From a virus, in the IMG/VR virus record IMGVR_UViG_3300037540_000072, positions 1 to 43,856 of that record: a stretch of DNA of 43,856 nucleotides; one strand, written 5' to 3'. Below, in pieces: positions 32,319 through 39,610 of this stretch (the stretch's first letter is position 1; every line of letters starts with the position of its first letter). The notes below the pieces were generated by a model that ran no database searches, was not told the DNA's origin, and was given only the letters and a program-made list of their open reading frames with translations. Made by a program: the position numbers and the translations under genes.

Positions 32319-32504
32319 TTACCATACCTTTCTGCATTTAGTACATTCGCCATAAGTACCTATTGGATAGCTTGACTCTGCTATTATCTTGCTTCCGCAA
32401 GTGCAGATGGCAGTTCGCGAAGCAAGCCCGCCTTGACGGTGCATGTATTCCAAGCCTGCCCAACAGATTGCTATGCCGATTATAAAGAGTAATACCTTTT
32501 TCAT
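32319..32504 (-). CDS. Small exported or anchored zinc-ribbon protein, 61 aa
   Basis: N-terminal hydrophobic segment (KKVLLFIIGIAICWAGLEYM), then CTCGSKIIAES ... GECTKCRKVW, a four-Cys zinc ribbon. A second protein in this operon with a membrane or export segment followed by a ribbon (compare 28779-29150). Confidence 0.6.
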   Translation of the reverse strand: MKKVLLFIIGIAICWAGLEYMHRQGGLASRTAICTCGSKIIAESSYPIGTYGECTKCRKVW

Positions 32505-32693
32505 TTACTTACCCCTCGTAACTGTCTGGAATTGCGGGTTAATAGAATTTAATCGCTGCTTTTGGGCTGATAATGAGGGTGAAGTGATCGGTAAGATATG
32601 CTGATGACCGGAGTTTACGGATATAATGATTTTTCGCCCCTTATATCCGTGCAAAAACCGCGTTTCTGTTGATCTACTCGCGTTTATACTCAT
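32505..32693 (-). CDS. Hypothetical protein, 62 aa
   Basis: ATG overlaps the terminase stop as TAATG. Basic and soluble (RSTETRFLHGYKGRKIIISVNSGH). It may be a packaging accessory by position only. Confidence 0.58.
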   Translation of the reverse strand: MSINASRSTETRFLHGYKGRKIIISVNSGHQHILPITSPSLSAQKQRLNSINPQFQTVTRGK

Positions 32694-34036
32694 TATGCGT
32701 ATTTCCTTTTTAGTTCCTGCCAACTAGACTGGCTTGCTCGGCTTGACTTCCTCGCAACTTTCGCGATTCCTGTTGTTAAGTATCGGAATGAGTCCGAGGG
32801 GTGAGAAGCCCAGTCATGTAATGGCTTGTCCATATAAACCCTTAAGTCCTCATTGTACGTCCTTCGGTAATGCTCAAGGGCTTCTATGCCTGTTTCGCAC
32901 TTTTCCTCATCAAACCAACAACGAGGCAGTGTCATAATCACCCTGTTTATGCCAAAATCTACGTTAATCTCTCTTTCGAGCTGTGTTACGTCAAAGCCAA
33001 GGTTCTCAACTGCCTTACTCAACGTTATACCACTTTGCATCTCTCTTTGGTTGGCGTCATGGGGCATAAAGAACTGACCGTATTCATATTTATACTTAAG
33101 TTTCTTTGCGTTAAGTACGCTTATGTAATGATTTATGGGCTTTCCCGTGTCATCGTAGAAGTCTATAACATGTATTTCCCTGCCTACTAGTTGAAAGAAC
33201 CATATTGCAGTACAATCAAACCCAACGTCCGCGACTAGATGGACAAGGCCAGCCGGATCGTGGGGCACAGAGCATATCTGCTCCCTTTTTCGCAAATGAG
33301 ACATACTGCGAGCATAATAAGACGCTTCTAGGTCAATCTCTGCGTGGTTATTCATTACATATTGTTGGTATTTTGCCGGAGAGTCAGTTTCCATCCGTTT
33401 TAGGTCATCCGTAAAGTCCTTCGGTAGGTTCTCCCAATTATCAAAGCTCGTTGCCTCTGTGCACGCATACCCCTCTTGAGGGGATTTAATCCATTTCTTC
33501 CAGCACCAATTATGCCCATTACTGTTGGCTATAACCATTCCTTGTCTTAGTCCTCCCGGTGCATCCCTCAATGCCGCCAACAGACCATAGAACTCGCTAT
33601 CTTTATAAATAGGGTAATCAGGGTTGACGGCCAGCTCTCGCCTTAAACGGCCCCTCAGGAGCGTGAACTGTGTATCAGAAGGAAATTCTTCGGCTTGCTC
33701 AATATAAAACCACCCAAGGTTGACATTTTGCAGCCCTGACAACTCTTTTGCGTGCCTGAATAAGATAGTTGACGTTCCTACTTTAGCCTCCTTAGTGCCT
33801 TGTGGCACATGAATGCCCGTATATCGCTCAAAATCCTTCATTGTCGAGTCTCTTAGGTCGGTAAACTTTGATCTTATAATACAACCCAAATTGTTATCGT
33901 AGAACTCAGACAACAATATACCCTTTTGTAGAGCACACATCGTCTTTCCTGTCCCCCACGCTGCTATCATCGAGGGAAATCTCTCTGTGCTCTCAAAAAA
34001 CTCGCATTGATAAGGCTCTAAGTCTACCGCCGGCAT
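32693..34036 (-). CDS. terL: Terminase large subunit
   Basis: A 447-aa packaging motor. The ATPase domain has Walker A AAWGTGKT (25-32), Walker B GWFYIEQAEEF (108-118) and a coupling-type ANSNG. The nuclease domain starts with VHLVADVGFDCTAIWF, continues with HVIDFYDDTG and has FMPHDANQREMQSG near the C terminus, the RNase H-like acidic set. It cuts and pumps DNA with the small subunit upstream, whose stop overlaps this start by 1 nt. Confidence 0.93.
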   Translation of the reverse strand: MPAVDLEPYQCEFFESTERFPSMIAAWGTGKTMCALQKGILLSEFYDNNLGCIIRSKFTDLRDSTMKDFERYTGIHVPQGTKEAKVGTSTILFRHAKELSGLQNVNLGWFYIEQAEEFPSDTQFTLLRGRLRRELAVNPDYPIYKDSEFYGLLAALRDAPGGLRQGMVIANSNGHNWCWKKWIKSPQEGYACTEATSFDNWENLPKDFTDDLKRMETDSPAKYQQYVMNNHAEIDLEASYYARSMSHLRKREQICSVPHDPAGLVHLVADVGFDCTAIWFFQLVGREIHVIDFYDDTGKPINHYISVLNAKKLKYKYEYGQFFMPHDANQREMQSGITLSKAVENLGFDVTQLEREINVDFGINRVIMTLPRCWFDEEKCETGIEALEHYRRTYNEDLRVYMDKPLHDWASHPSDSFRYLTTGIAKVARKSSRASQSSWQELKRKYA

Positions 34037-34401
34037 TACTTTTTCTTCCTTCCCAGGATTATACGTTGATCTATTTCCCCGGTTACGTGTTGATTTTGAG
34101 TCTCATTCATTCCGTGATTAGCTGATAACGCCATACATGCTACCTTTGCGGAATACTCACCTCTTAAGCTTCCATTAAGTAACTGATTCTTACTAATTTG
34201 CTTAATCCTCTTGACGGCTACAGAGAACTCAGGTCTTTTTCTTTTCCATTCTTGTATTGTTTCCTCACATACCTCTAGATAAACAGCTAGCCCACAAAGA
34301 CTTACGATATCTTTTCTTTTTTCGCAGTATTCTACGAACTTCGCTATAAATTCCGTTGTTGCGTATTCTTCTTTATATTTTGTTGGTTGCCCGCCTGGCA
34401 T
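34036..34401 (-). CDS. terS: Terminase small subunit
   Basis: A 121-aa helix-turn-helix protein with GGQPTKYKEEYATTEFIAKFVEYCEKRKDIVSLCGLAVYLEVCEETIQEWKRKRPEFSVAVKRI, the typical small-terminase HTH (L-x-V-x-x-x-T-I-x-x-W-x-x-x-x-P-E-F). It binds the packaging site. The C-terminal part is short and basic (LGRKKK). Directly before the large subunit. Confidence 0.85.
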   Translation of the reverse strand: MPGGQPTKYKEEYATTEFIAKFVEYCEKRKDIVSLCGLAVYLEVCEETIQEWKRKRPEFSVAVKRIKQISKNQLLNGSLRGEYSAKVACMALSANHGMNETQNQHVTGEIDQRIILGRKKK

Positions 34402-37275
34402 TTAGTTTCCTATCAAAGTATCAATATAAGCTGTTATGTCCGATGCAGTCATTACGCCGGTCATGTCAAGGTCGTAAATTGTACCGTTTAGTCCGTTTGC
34501 TGCGTCTTTATCGCCCCATCGGACCTTGATATCAGCAAGCCCAAATCCAACATGATCAGCATTTGCACTGGCAACTGTCCTGATTGTCCGACCATTTCCA
34601 ATACTCATTTTTAAAGTGTCCGCACCAGCTATCCCAAGTTGAATTGCAAAGATTAATGCTTGGCCTTTCTTGAACCATACTCCATTAACTTCACTAGGTG
34701 TAATTGACGCAGGATCCATTGTTGCCCCTGCATCGTCTGATGTGAACGCATTTGTTGTGTCCCATGTCCCTGTAATTGTTCCTGTAATTGTCGTAGGCGT
34801 AGTGGCTGTAACCGTTAATGTCGCATTTGAAACGGCTTGTGTTAGTACGTCACCTACAGCCGGTGCAGTTGTCATTATTGGAACTGTCAGCGTAAGAAGG
34901 GTAGCCGTAGTCAAAACCTCGTTCGTGCCAGCATCTACAACATTTAGGCTAAACGCCCTGTCTGCGGCTGTGGCAGATGAAGTGTAGTATAATTCCGCAT
35001 AAGCTGTTGCGCTAACTCTCCATGACCTGATGTAGTAGTTGCCGGGATTTGCATCATACCAAGACGACTGAGCAAATGGCGTGAAGCTGAATATGTGTGT
35101 TGCTTTTTCTGGCGTTTGCCAGTTTACGTCATATTTTGCCGCTGCCCGTGCCGTTCCGCCTACCTGCCATGAGGTCGATTGCTCCCCGTCTACTGATATT
35201 TGTACGTTATCAATGAGAATGTCGGTATTTGTACCAACGTCAACACCAGCACCAACTCTTATCCCCACAATATCGCCGTCAGACCCCACCGCTGCAATAG
35301 TCATGGGTTTTATATAAAGTGTTTTCCATTCACCTGGTCTTAGTGTTGCGTTTGTTATAGTTCCATTTGCTGTAGTTGCGTTGGTTGAAGCAGCTCCATC
35401 GTCTTTATTGAATCTAGCAGATATGGTTGTAGCCTTTGCTGTTGTAGGCAAACCAACCATGACTGAGCCTGATATTATTTCATTTTCTGCCGCCGCTATA
35501 CCATAGGCCACCCCATCTGGACTGGTGACATTTGAGACCGAATTTCCTGCTTTAGTGATCCTTACAGCATAAGTCCCGTTTGGTATTGATGGCACACCTG
35601 CTGTATCTGCTGTGACCTGTGCCACTGTACCATCAGAAAGTGCATAAGTAGCAAAACTTGCATCTTCAAATGAGGACTTTGCTGCAGTAGTAATCTGGTT
35701 GGCTATGGCCTGCTCGCAAGTAATACCCCGCTTTTTGGCTGATATTCCGCTTGGAGGCGTAATTGTTGTATGCCATACACGGTTAGCGGAGTCTGCATCC
35801 GCTGTCAACACACTGGCTAGTATCTTGCCATCGAAAGGGACTAGTGTTTGTGGACCAATAGACGCATCTGCCTGTACTCGATAGATGGCCGTCCAGTTCA
35901 CAAGGTCTGATGTTGCGTAAATAGCTACTGTCGAACCTGCAGCACTGGCAGTTAGATCATAAGTACCTGCGTAAATAATGCCATCAACTTGAGTCAATGT
36001 GAAGAAATACCCTCTCAGCCCTGTCCGGTCCTGGTCTTTGAATATGGAAGTTACTTCTCCACTAATAACATCCAGCAAGAATAAGCCTTCCAGCTTGTCT
36101 GATCCACAAAGCAGCTTTGTAGGATGTCCGATATCCAGCAAAGCAATTGGCTGTAGTACGCCCTCACCTGCTGTAAGTAGCGCAGCCCATGTAATTCCGT
36201 CATCGTCTGAATAATAAACATTGGATTTAGCATTATCACCAGCACATGCCACAATTCTTCCAGTTGCCAGATTTTGCCCCATGCCGTGCCAATGAGTGAT
36301 TACACCAGCTCCCGGGTCTAGTACCTCTGTAAAGGTTGCTCCTTTGTCGGTAGATCGGTAAATATAACGACCATTGGTCAGGTATTCACTGATAAGATTT
36401 GTACCAGCAGCGGTTAATAAATGGCTCCAAGCGGCTGTACGAGTCCCAGAAGTTAAGGCAAAGTCACCGCCCCCAAGCTGCGATTTTGCAAAGGCCATAG
36501 ATGTAGTGCCCTCAGTCCATGTGCCATACACAACCTTAGCTGGATTGGTTGACCCATCAGAAGCGATGCAGTTACCGAAATTGTCAGCTTTGAACAGATA
36601 CGCTATCGTGGTAAGGTCTGTGGCTTGTCCATGCTGAGCGTAAGGCAGGGAGTTATCTAGAGAGCTTCCTATTCGATTACTGCCGTTTCTACCCGCAAAC
36701 GTTCTCTCGGCTGCCAGCCCGGTCACTGTGTAGGCGGTATTCATCGGAAGATTGCCTATGAATGCAATATTGCTTTCGTCCATAGATGAGATCATGCCAG
36801 CTACCGGCATTTGCTTGTCTTTGATCTCATTGATCTCAAGCGATGTTTGTTCTGTACTGGCGATGCTGTTCCTGGAATAATTCCCCGTAAACACCCGATC
36901 GTCGGAAGTTATCAAAATTGCGTCAATGTCAGGTAAAACAGCAAATCCCATACCATTGCCAGACTTAGCCAGCGTCACCGTACCTTCAACCAATTCAAGC
37001 ACGTCCACGTAGTCAGTATCGAGCAAAACTGTCTCGGACATCGTGTATGTACCGGGCGAAAGCAACAATGATCTGCGGTTTGTTGCTGATAATGTGCCCA
37101 TCGGCCCGTCATTGCTAGCTGATTTGAGCCAATCATACTCGTTTTGGAGGTTGTTGCTAAGAGTTACTACATTTGCGTTGCTGTCTACTGTCACCCCGTC
37201 GTATCTGCCCCTACTGCCTAATGCCACGCTGCCTGACAAAACCAGTGCTAAAACTATCAAGATTGCTTTCTTCAT
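34402..37275 (-). CDS. Giant BNR-repeat adhesin with signal peptide, 957 aa
   Basis: Signal peptide MKKAILIVLALVLSGSVALGS. Residues about 60-250 are beta-rich. About 290-500 carry BNR/Asp-box elements (IYRSTDKGATFTEVL, YYSDDDGITWAALL, ...DLVNWTAIY), a sialidase-type beta-propeller. Then comes a galactose-binding-like beta sandwich (FEDASFATYALSDG), Ig-like Thr-rich repeats, and a last element DLDMTGVMTASDITAYIDTL that looks like one dockerin repeat. It begins the structural operon, before terminase, and probably binds host glycans. No sialidase Arg triad is evident. Confidence 0.72.
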   Translation of the reverse strand: MKKAILIVLALVLSGSVALGSRGRYDGVTVDSNANVVTLSNNLQNEYDWLKSASNDGPMGTLSATNRRSLLLSPGTYTMSETVLLDTDYVDVLELVEGTVTLAKSGNGMGFAVLPDIDAILITSDDRVFTGNYSRNSIASTEQTSLEINEIKDKQMPVAGMISSMDESNIAFIGNLPMNTAYTVTGLAAERTFAGRNGSNRIGSSLDNSLPYAQHGQATDLTTIAYLFKADNFGNCIASDGSTNPAKVVYGTWTEGTTSMAFAKSQLGGGDFALTSGTRTAAWSHLLTAAGTNLISEYLTNGRYIYRSTDKGATFTEVLDPGAGVITHWHGMGQNLATGRIVACAGDNAKSNVYYSDDDGITWAALLTAGEGVLQPIALLDIGHPTKLLCGSDKLEGLFLLDVISGEVTSIFKDQDRTGLRGYFFTLTQVDGIIYAGTYDLTASAAGSTVAIYATSDLVNWTAIYRVQADASIGPQTLVPFDGKILASVLTADADSANRVWHTTITPPSGISAKKRGITCEQAIANQITTAAKSSFEDASFATYALSDGTVAQVTADTAGVPSIPNGTYAVRITKAGNSVSNVTSPDGVAYGIAAAENEIISGSVMVGLPTTAKATTISARFNKDDGAASTNATTANGTITNATLRPGEWKTLYIKPMTIAAVGSDGDIVGIRVGAGVDVGTNTDILIDNVQISVDGEQSTSWQVGGTARAAAKYDVNWQTPEKATHIFSFTPFAQSSWYDANPGNYYIRSWRVSATAYAELYYTSSATAADRAFSLNVVDAGTNEVLTTATLLTLTVPIMTTAPAVGDVLTQAVSNATLTVTATTPTTITGTITGTWDTTNAFTSDDAGATMDPASITPSEVNGVWFKKGQALIFAIQLGIAGADTLKMSIGNGRTIRTVASANADHVGFGLADIKVRWGDKDAANGLNGTIYDLDMTGVMTASDITAYIDTLIGN

Positions 37276-37294
37276 GCCGTTTCCCTTTTTTCAG

Positions 37295-37465
37295 TTAGAG
37301 TGCCTTTTCGATTTCCGTTAGTTCATATCTTGTGATTTCTTCCAGATCGCCGATTGTTCTTTCGATCAGGAAGCCTGCGTCTGTGCTCTGTCCTGCTCTT
37401 AATGCGTCAAGCTTGTCGATTCCGTTGTTGATATCGTCAATTACTTCTTGAATCTTTGCATTCAT
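37295..37465 (-). CDS. First gene of the structural operon, 56 aa (leaderless start)
   Basis: MNAKIQEVIDDINNGIDKLDALRAG... is a small helical protein. The ATG at 37465 has no Shine-Dalgarno site and lies 6 nt from the TATATT -10 box, so the mRNA would begin at or next to the start codon. Upstream in-frame ATGs fall inside the promoter and cannot be used. It precedes the giant adhesin gene by 19 nt. It might regulate the operon. Confidence 0.6.
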   Translation of the reverse strand: MNAKIQEVIDDINNGIDKLDALRAGQSTDAGFLIERTIGDLEEITRYELTEIEKAL

Positions 37466-37471
37466 GTTGAA

Positions 37472-37499
37472 AATATACATCATAGTTGTAGAAAGTCAA
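37472..37499 (-). promoter_or_regulatory. Structural (late) operon promoter
   Basis: TTGACT (37499-37494), 16-nt spacer, TATATT (37477-37472) on the minus strand, with the same TTGACTTTC block as at 8722 and 41716. Predicted +1 falls on the ATG of the 56-aa gene. Confidence 0.7.
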
Positions 37500-37610
37500 C
37501 GCTTATTTCGGTTTATGTTGTTATATTTCATCATTATTTTATTTATTTGCTGTTTTATTGGCCGTAAAGACGGAAACTTATTATTTTTAATTCTTTTTTT
37601 CTCGGATTGC

Positions 37611-37639
37611 TTGACTTTTTATGTTTTATTGGGTATAGT
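37611..37639 (+). promoter_or_regulatory. Divergent plus-strand promoter
   Basis: TTGACT (37611-37616), 17-nt spacer, TATAGT (37634-37639), the best sigma70 match in the window. It faces away from the structural promoter, 110 nt distant, and starts the only plus-strand cassette. The T-rich, AT-rich stretch 37500-37610 between them shows no gene. Confidence 0.78.
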
Positions 37640-37646
37640 GTTTACT

Positions 37647-37754
37647 ATGAAAGCGACCACTTATCAATCGAAACAAAGAGCCTCTATTGCTGAATCTCCC
37701 TCAATTCTTGGTCGTTTTCTGGGCGTGCTGGCTTTAGAGGTTCTTTTTGATTAA
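37647..37754 (+). CDS. Small leaderless protein, 35 aa
   Basis: The ATG lies 8 nt after the -10 box, at the expected +1, with no ribosome site. The peptide is polar then hydrophobic (ILGRFLGVLALEVLF). Its stop overlaps the AAGGAG of the next gene, so it may be a leader peptide that couples to it. Composition alone does not prove it. Confidence 0.42.
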   Translation: MKATTYQSKQRASIAESPSILGRFLGVLALEVLFD

Positions 37755-37765
37755 GGAGTTTTATT

Positions 37766-38047
37766 ATGATCACAGATGGAACATGGGAATTTAGCACAGG
37801 CGACCCAGACAAGCGGAATTATGGCATTTATTCTTCAGAAGGCGGTAGGATAGCGGAAGTATTAGATCAAAATAGCGACAACGCCCGCCTGATCGCCGCC
37901 GCTCCTGAGTTATTGACGGCATGTAAATGGCTACAAGATACGATGGATAAAGACAGCAATATTTGGCTTGCGATTCGCGAGCACGAAGAGTCTAGCGAGT
38001 GGGCAAAGGGACTTAAGGGCGCCGTGGCTAAAGCAGAAAACAGCTAA
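37766..38047 (+). CDS. Phage protein with ARLIAAAPELL motif, 93 aa
   Basis: ATG follows AAGGAGTTTTATT. TDGTWEFSTGD...EVLDQNSDNARLIAAAPELLTACK matches a widespread small phage family (G-x-W-x ... A-x-L-I-A-x-A-P-x-L). The gene at 42384-42647 (TKGEWEVQD ... AHLIASAPAM) belongs to the same family. Function unknown. On the opposite strand to almost all other genes. Confidence 0.8.
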   Translation: MITDGTWEFSTGDPDKRNYGIYSSEGGRIAEVLDQNSDNARLIAAAPELLTACKWLQDTMDKDSNIWLAIREHEESSEWAKGLKGAVAKAENS

Positions 38048-38075
38048 CCGCCCCGCTTTAGGGGTTCTTTTCTTT
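38046..38075 (+). terminator. Weak terminator inside the plus-strand cassette
   Basis: CCCC (38051-38054) pairs with GGGG (38061-38064), with a flanking G-T pair, then TTCTTTTCTTTT. It overlaps the stop codon of the 93-aa gene and precedes the ribosome site of the next, so it may attenuate rather than stop transcription. Confidence 0.42.
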
Positions 38076-38089
38076 TAAGGGATATTATT

Positions 38090-38341
38090 ATGAAAAAACC
38101 ATCAGAACTTGCAAAGATACAGCCTTTTAGCTCTGCTGTGCAGAAATTAGAACTTGAGTTCTTAGCTAAGAGCATTATGGACGTTTTAGCTCGAACAGGG
38201 GACACTTTCAGGCTTCTATCATTTGAGGAGTACGACAAAAAATGCCAAAGCAGTTTTACAGATAAGCAAACTTTTGATAGAGTTGCTGGTTATTGCGTGT
38301 CCGCTGAAAAAGCAGCTAAATTCTCTAAGTACTGGAAATGA
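38090..38341 (+). CDS. Hypothetical plus-strand protein, 83 aa
   Basis: ATG follows AAGGGATATTATT. Helical, basic, with FSSAVQKLELEFLAKSIMDVLARTGD and a Cys in the CQSSFTDKQTFDRVAGYCVSAEKAAKF part. Not recognised. It might be a regulator, given the divergent promoter placement, but I see no clear HTH. Confidence 0.66.
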   Translation: MKKPSELAKIQPFSSAVQKLELEFLAKSIMDVLARTGDTFRLLSFEEYDKKCQSSFTDKQTFDRVAGYCVSAEKAAKFSKYWK

Positions 38342-38384
38342 CTAACCCCCGCCCTCCCCAGTGGAGGCTCTTGTTAAGGAGATG

Positions 38385-38414
38385 GCCCTGCTGTTTATTC
38401 AGTGGGGCTTTCAC
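38385..38414 (+). terminator. Plus-strand cassette terminator
   Basis: GCCCTGCTG (38385-38393) pairs with CAGTGGGGC (38400-38408) with two G-T pairs, loop TTTATT, followed by TTTCACTTT. It lies between the convergent ends of the plus-strand cassette (38341) and the minus-strand genes (38411). A second small hairpin, GCCCTCC/GGAGGC, is at 38351-38370. Confidence 0.5.
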
Positions 38415-38641
38415 TTTCGCCTCATTTTCTTAACTTCTTCTTCATCGCCCCCGTCGTTGTATTCAAAATCAAACTTCGTGCCCCAGTCGTCATTACCAAG
38501 CTCTTTTGAATCTGCGTTGAGTATGTCCGAATCTGGATCGAACTTCAACAGTTCTTTTATTTTGCGCATCTCACGCCTGCTATTTGACTTATTCCGGGGC
38601 TTACTGCTGTTTATTATGGCTTTTTTGGTGCTTCTGGTCAT
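38411..38641 (-). CDS. Charged protein, 76 aa
   Basis: ATG 38641 follows AAAGGACCGAAAAG. The first half is basic (KKAIINSSKPRNKSNSRREMRK), the second acidic (DPDSDILNADSKELGNDDW ... DGGDEEEVKK), a bipolar charge layout. Last gene of the minus-strand run before the convergent terminator. Function unknown. Confidence 0.58.
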   Translation of the reverse strand: MTRSTKKAIINSSKPRNKSNSRREMRKIKELLKFDPDSDILNADSKELGNDDWGTKFDFEYNDGGDEEEVKKMRRK

Positions 38642-38654
38642 CTTTTCGGTCCTT

Positions 38655-38831
38655 TCATTCCACAATCTCCTTCATAAAGTCCCGGCAAAGCATAGCGATT
38701 TGAAGATCGTCCGAATAGTCGCCGGGTTTCGTCAGGTCGTTTCGTTTTCTAGCGTCCGTCACCATCCAGTTTAGCGTGTGGTTGATGTGTGGAGCCATTT
38801 CTACCAGTTGGTCTATTTGTTCTTGGGTCAT
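38655..38831 (-). CDS. Hypothetical protein, 58 aa
   Basis: ATG follows GAAGGGGATTTGAA, 1 nt past the HExxH-protein stop. All-helical (EQIDQLVEMAPHINHTLNWMVTD...; DLQIAMLCRDFMKEIVE). Tiled between two genes with proper ribosome sites. Confidence 0.62.
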   Translation of the reverse strand: MTQEQIDQLVEMAPHINHTLNWMVTDARKRNDLTKPGDYSDDLQIAMLCRDFMKEIVE

Positions 38832-38832
38832 T

Positions 38833-39198
38833 TCAAATCCCCTTCACTTGAGTAATTCCCTTTGTCATATCAAATACGTGCTGTAAGAAATATGCGTAAG
38901 CTTCCTCTGATGAGTTATCCACGAGGCACAAGCCTCTGTTTTGCAAGACGCTATGAGTTAAATGGAAACATTCATGCACTAAGTCGCCGATACTGGCTTT
39001 TTCTGATAACCAGATAACATGTACCGGCGTTCCTTTGTATTCATAAACGGCATAAGTGGCTTTATACGAACCGTCTCTGTGTGGAATATCTTTGTTGAAC
39101 TCCCGCTTTACCAGCTTCAAGAAATATTGACGGCTGCATTTGATATACCAGACGTTTGCTTTGTATAGTTCTATGAATGCTGTCTTGAATTTTCTCAT
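38833..39198 (-). CDS. Putative HExxH zinc metallopeptidase-like protein, 121 aa
   Basis: ATG 39198 follows AAAGGGTGTGAA. At residues 75-79 it has HECFH after a GDLV strand, the HExxH zinc site, with SSEEAYAY (97-104) downstream as a possible third ligand. This short layout resembles phage and toxin-antitoxin-linked minimal metallopeptidases (ImmA/SprT-like size class). Fold and activity are inference. Confidence 0.62.
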   Translation of the reverse strand: MRKFKTAFIELYKANVWYIKCSRQYFLKLVKREFNKDIPHRDGSYKATYAVYEYKGTPVHVIWLSEKASIGDLVHECFHLTHSVLQNRGLCLVDNSSEEAYAYFLQHVFDMTKGITQVKGI

Positions 39199-39199
39199 T

Positions 39200-39346
39200 T
39201 CACACCCTTTCATCCAGCTTACGCCGAAGATCAATAATCTCATTATCAAGCTCAGCCTTCCTCTCACCGGCCAGAACGCAGCAGGTTAGAAAGCCGAGGA
39301 AAAAGCCGATCATCATTCCGATTGTTACTGCTATTGGGGTATTCAT
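39200..39346 (-). CDS. Membrane plus coil peptide, 48 aa
   Basis: One transmembrane helix (IAVTIGMMIGFFLGFLTCCVL) followed by a charged coil (GERKAELDNEIIDLRRKLDERV). The stop is 1 nt before the HExxH gene. Topology fits a small inner-membrane anchor. Confidence 0.58.
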   Translation of the reverse strand: MNTPIAVTIGMMIGFFLGFLTCCVLAGERKAELDNEIIDLRRKLDERV

Positions 39347-39349
39347 TTG

Positions 39350-39610
39350 TTAGTTTCCTTTATATTTTTCCCATAAACCTTTTTCTTTTAATTCTCGCTC
39401 GCACCATTCATCCCACGGGTATTCCTCGCAGAATCCTCGCCTGTCAGCGTAGGCGGTACAACACTTATTTTCGTGGTCAAACACTGAGCAATCGTCTGGC
39501 TCGGGGTTGTTTTCGTCATAGTCGGAGTTGTCCCGCAAATCACCCCTGCCTTGACAACATAAGCCGCATCTTTGGCACTTATGAGGGGTTGTTCGTTTAA
39601 ATTCATTCAT
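39350..39610 (-). CDS. Cys-cluster protein (YkgJ-like), 86 aa
   Basis: The start has KCQRCGLCCQGRG (C-x-x-C-G-x-C-C), then DDCSVFDHENKCCTAYADRRGFCEEYPW, the order of the YkgJ zinc/iron-chelating family. It overlaps the radical SAM gene by ATGA. Perhaps it serves metal handling for that enzyme, but this is inference. Confidence 0.72.
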   Translation of the reverse strand: MNEFKRTTPHKCQRCGLCCQGRGDLRDNSDYDENNPEPDDCSVFDHENKCCTAYADRRGFCEEYPWDEWCERELKEKGLWEKYKGN

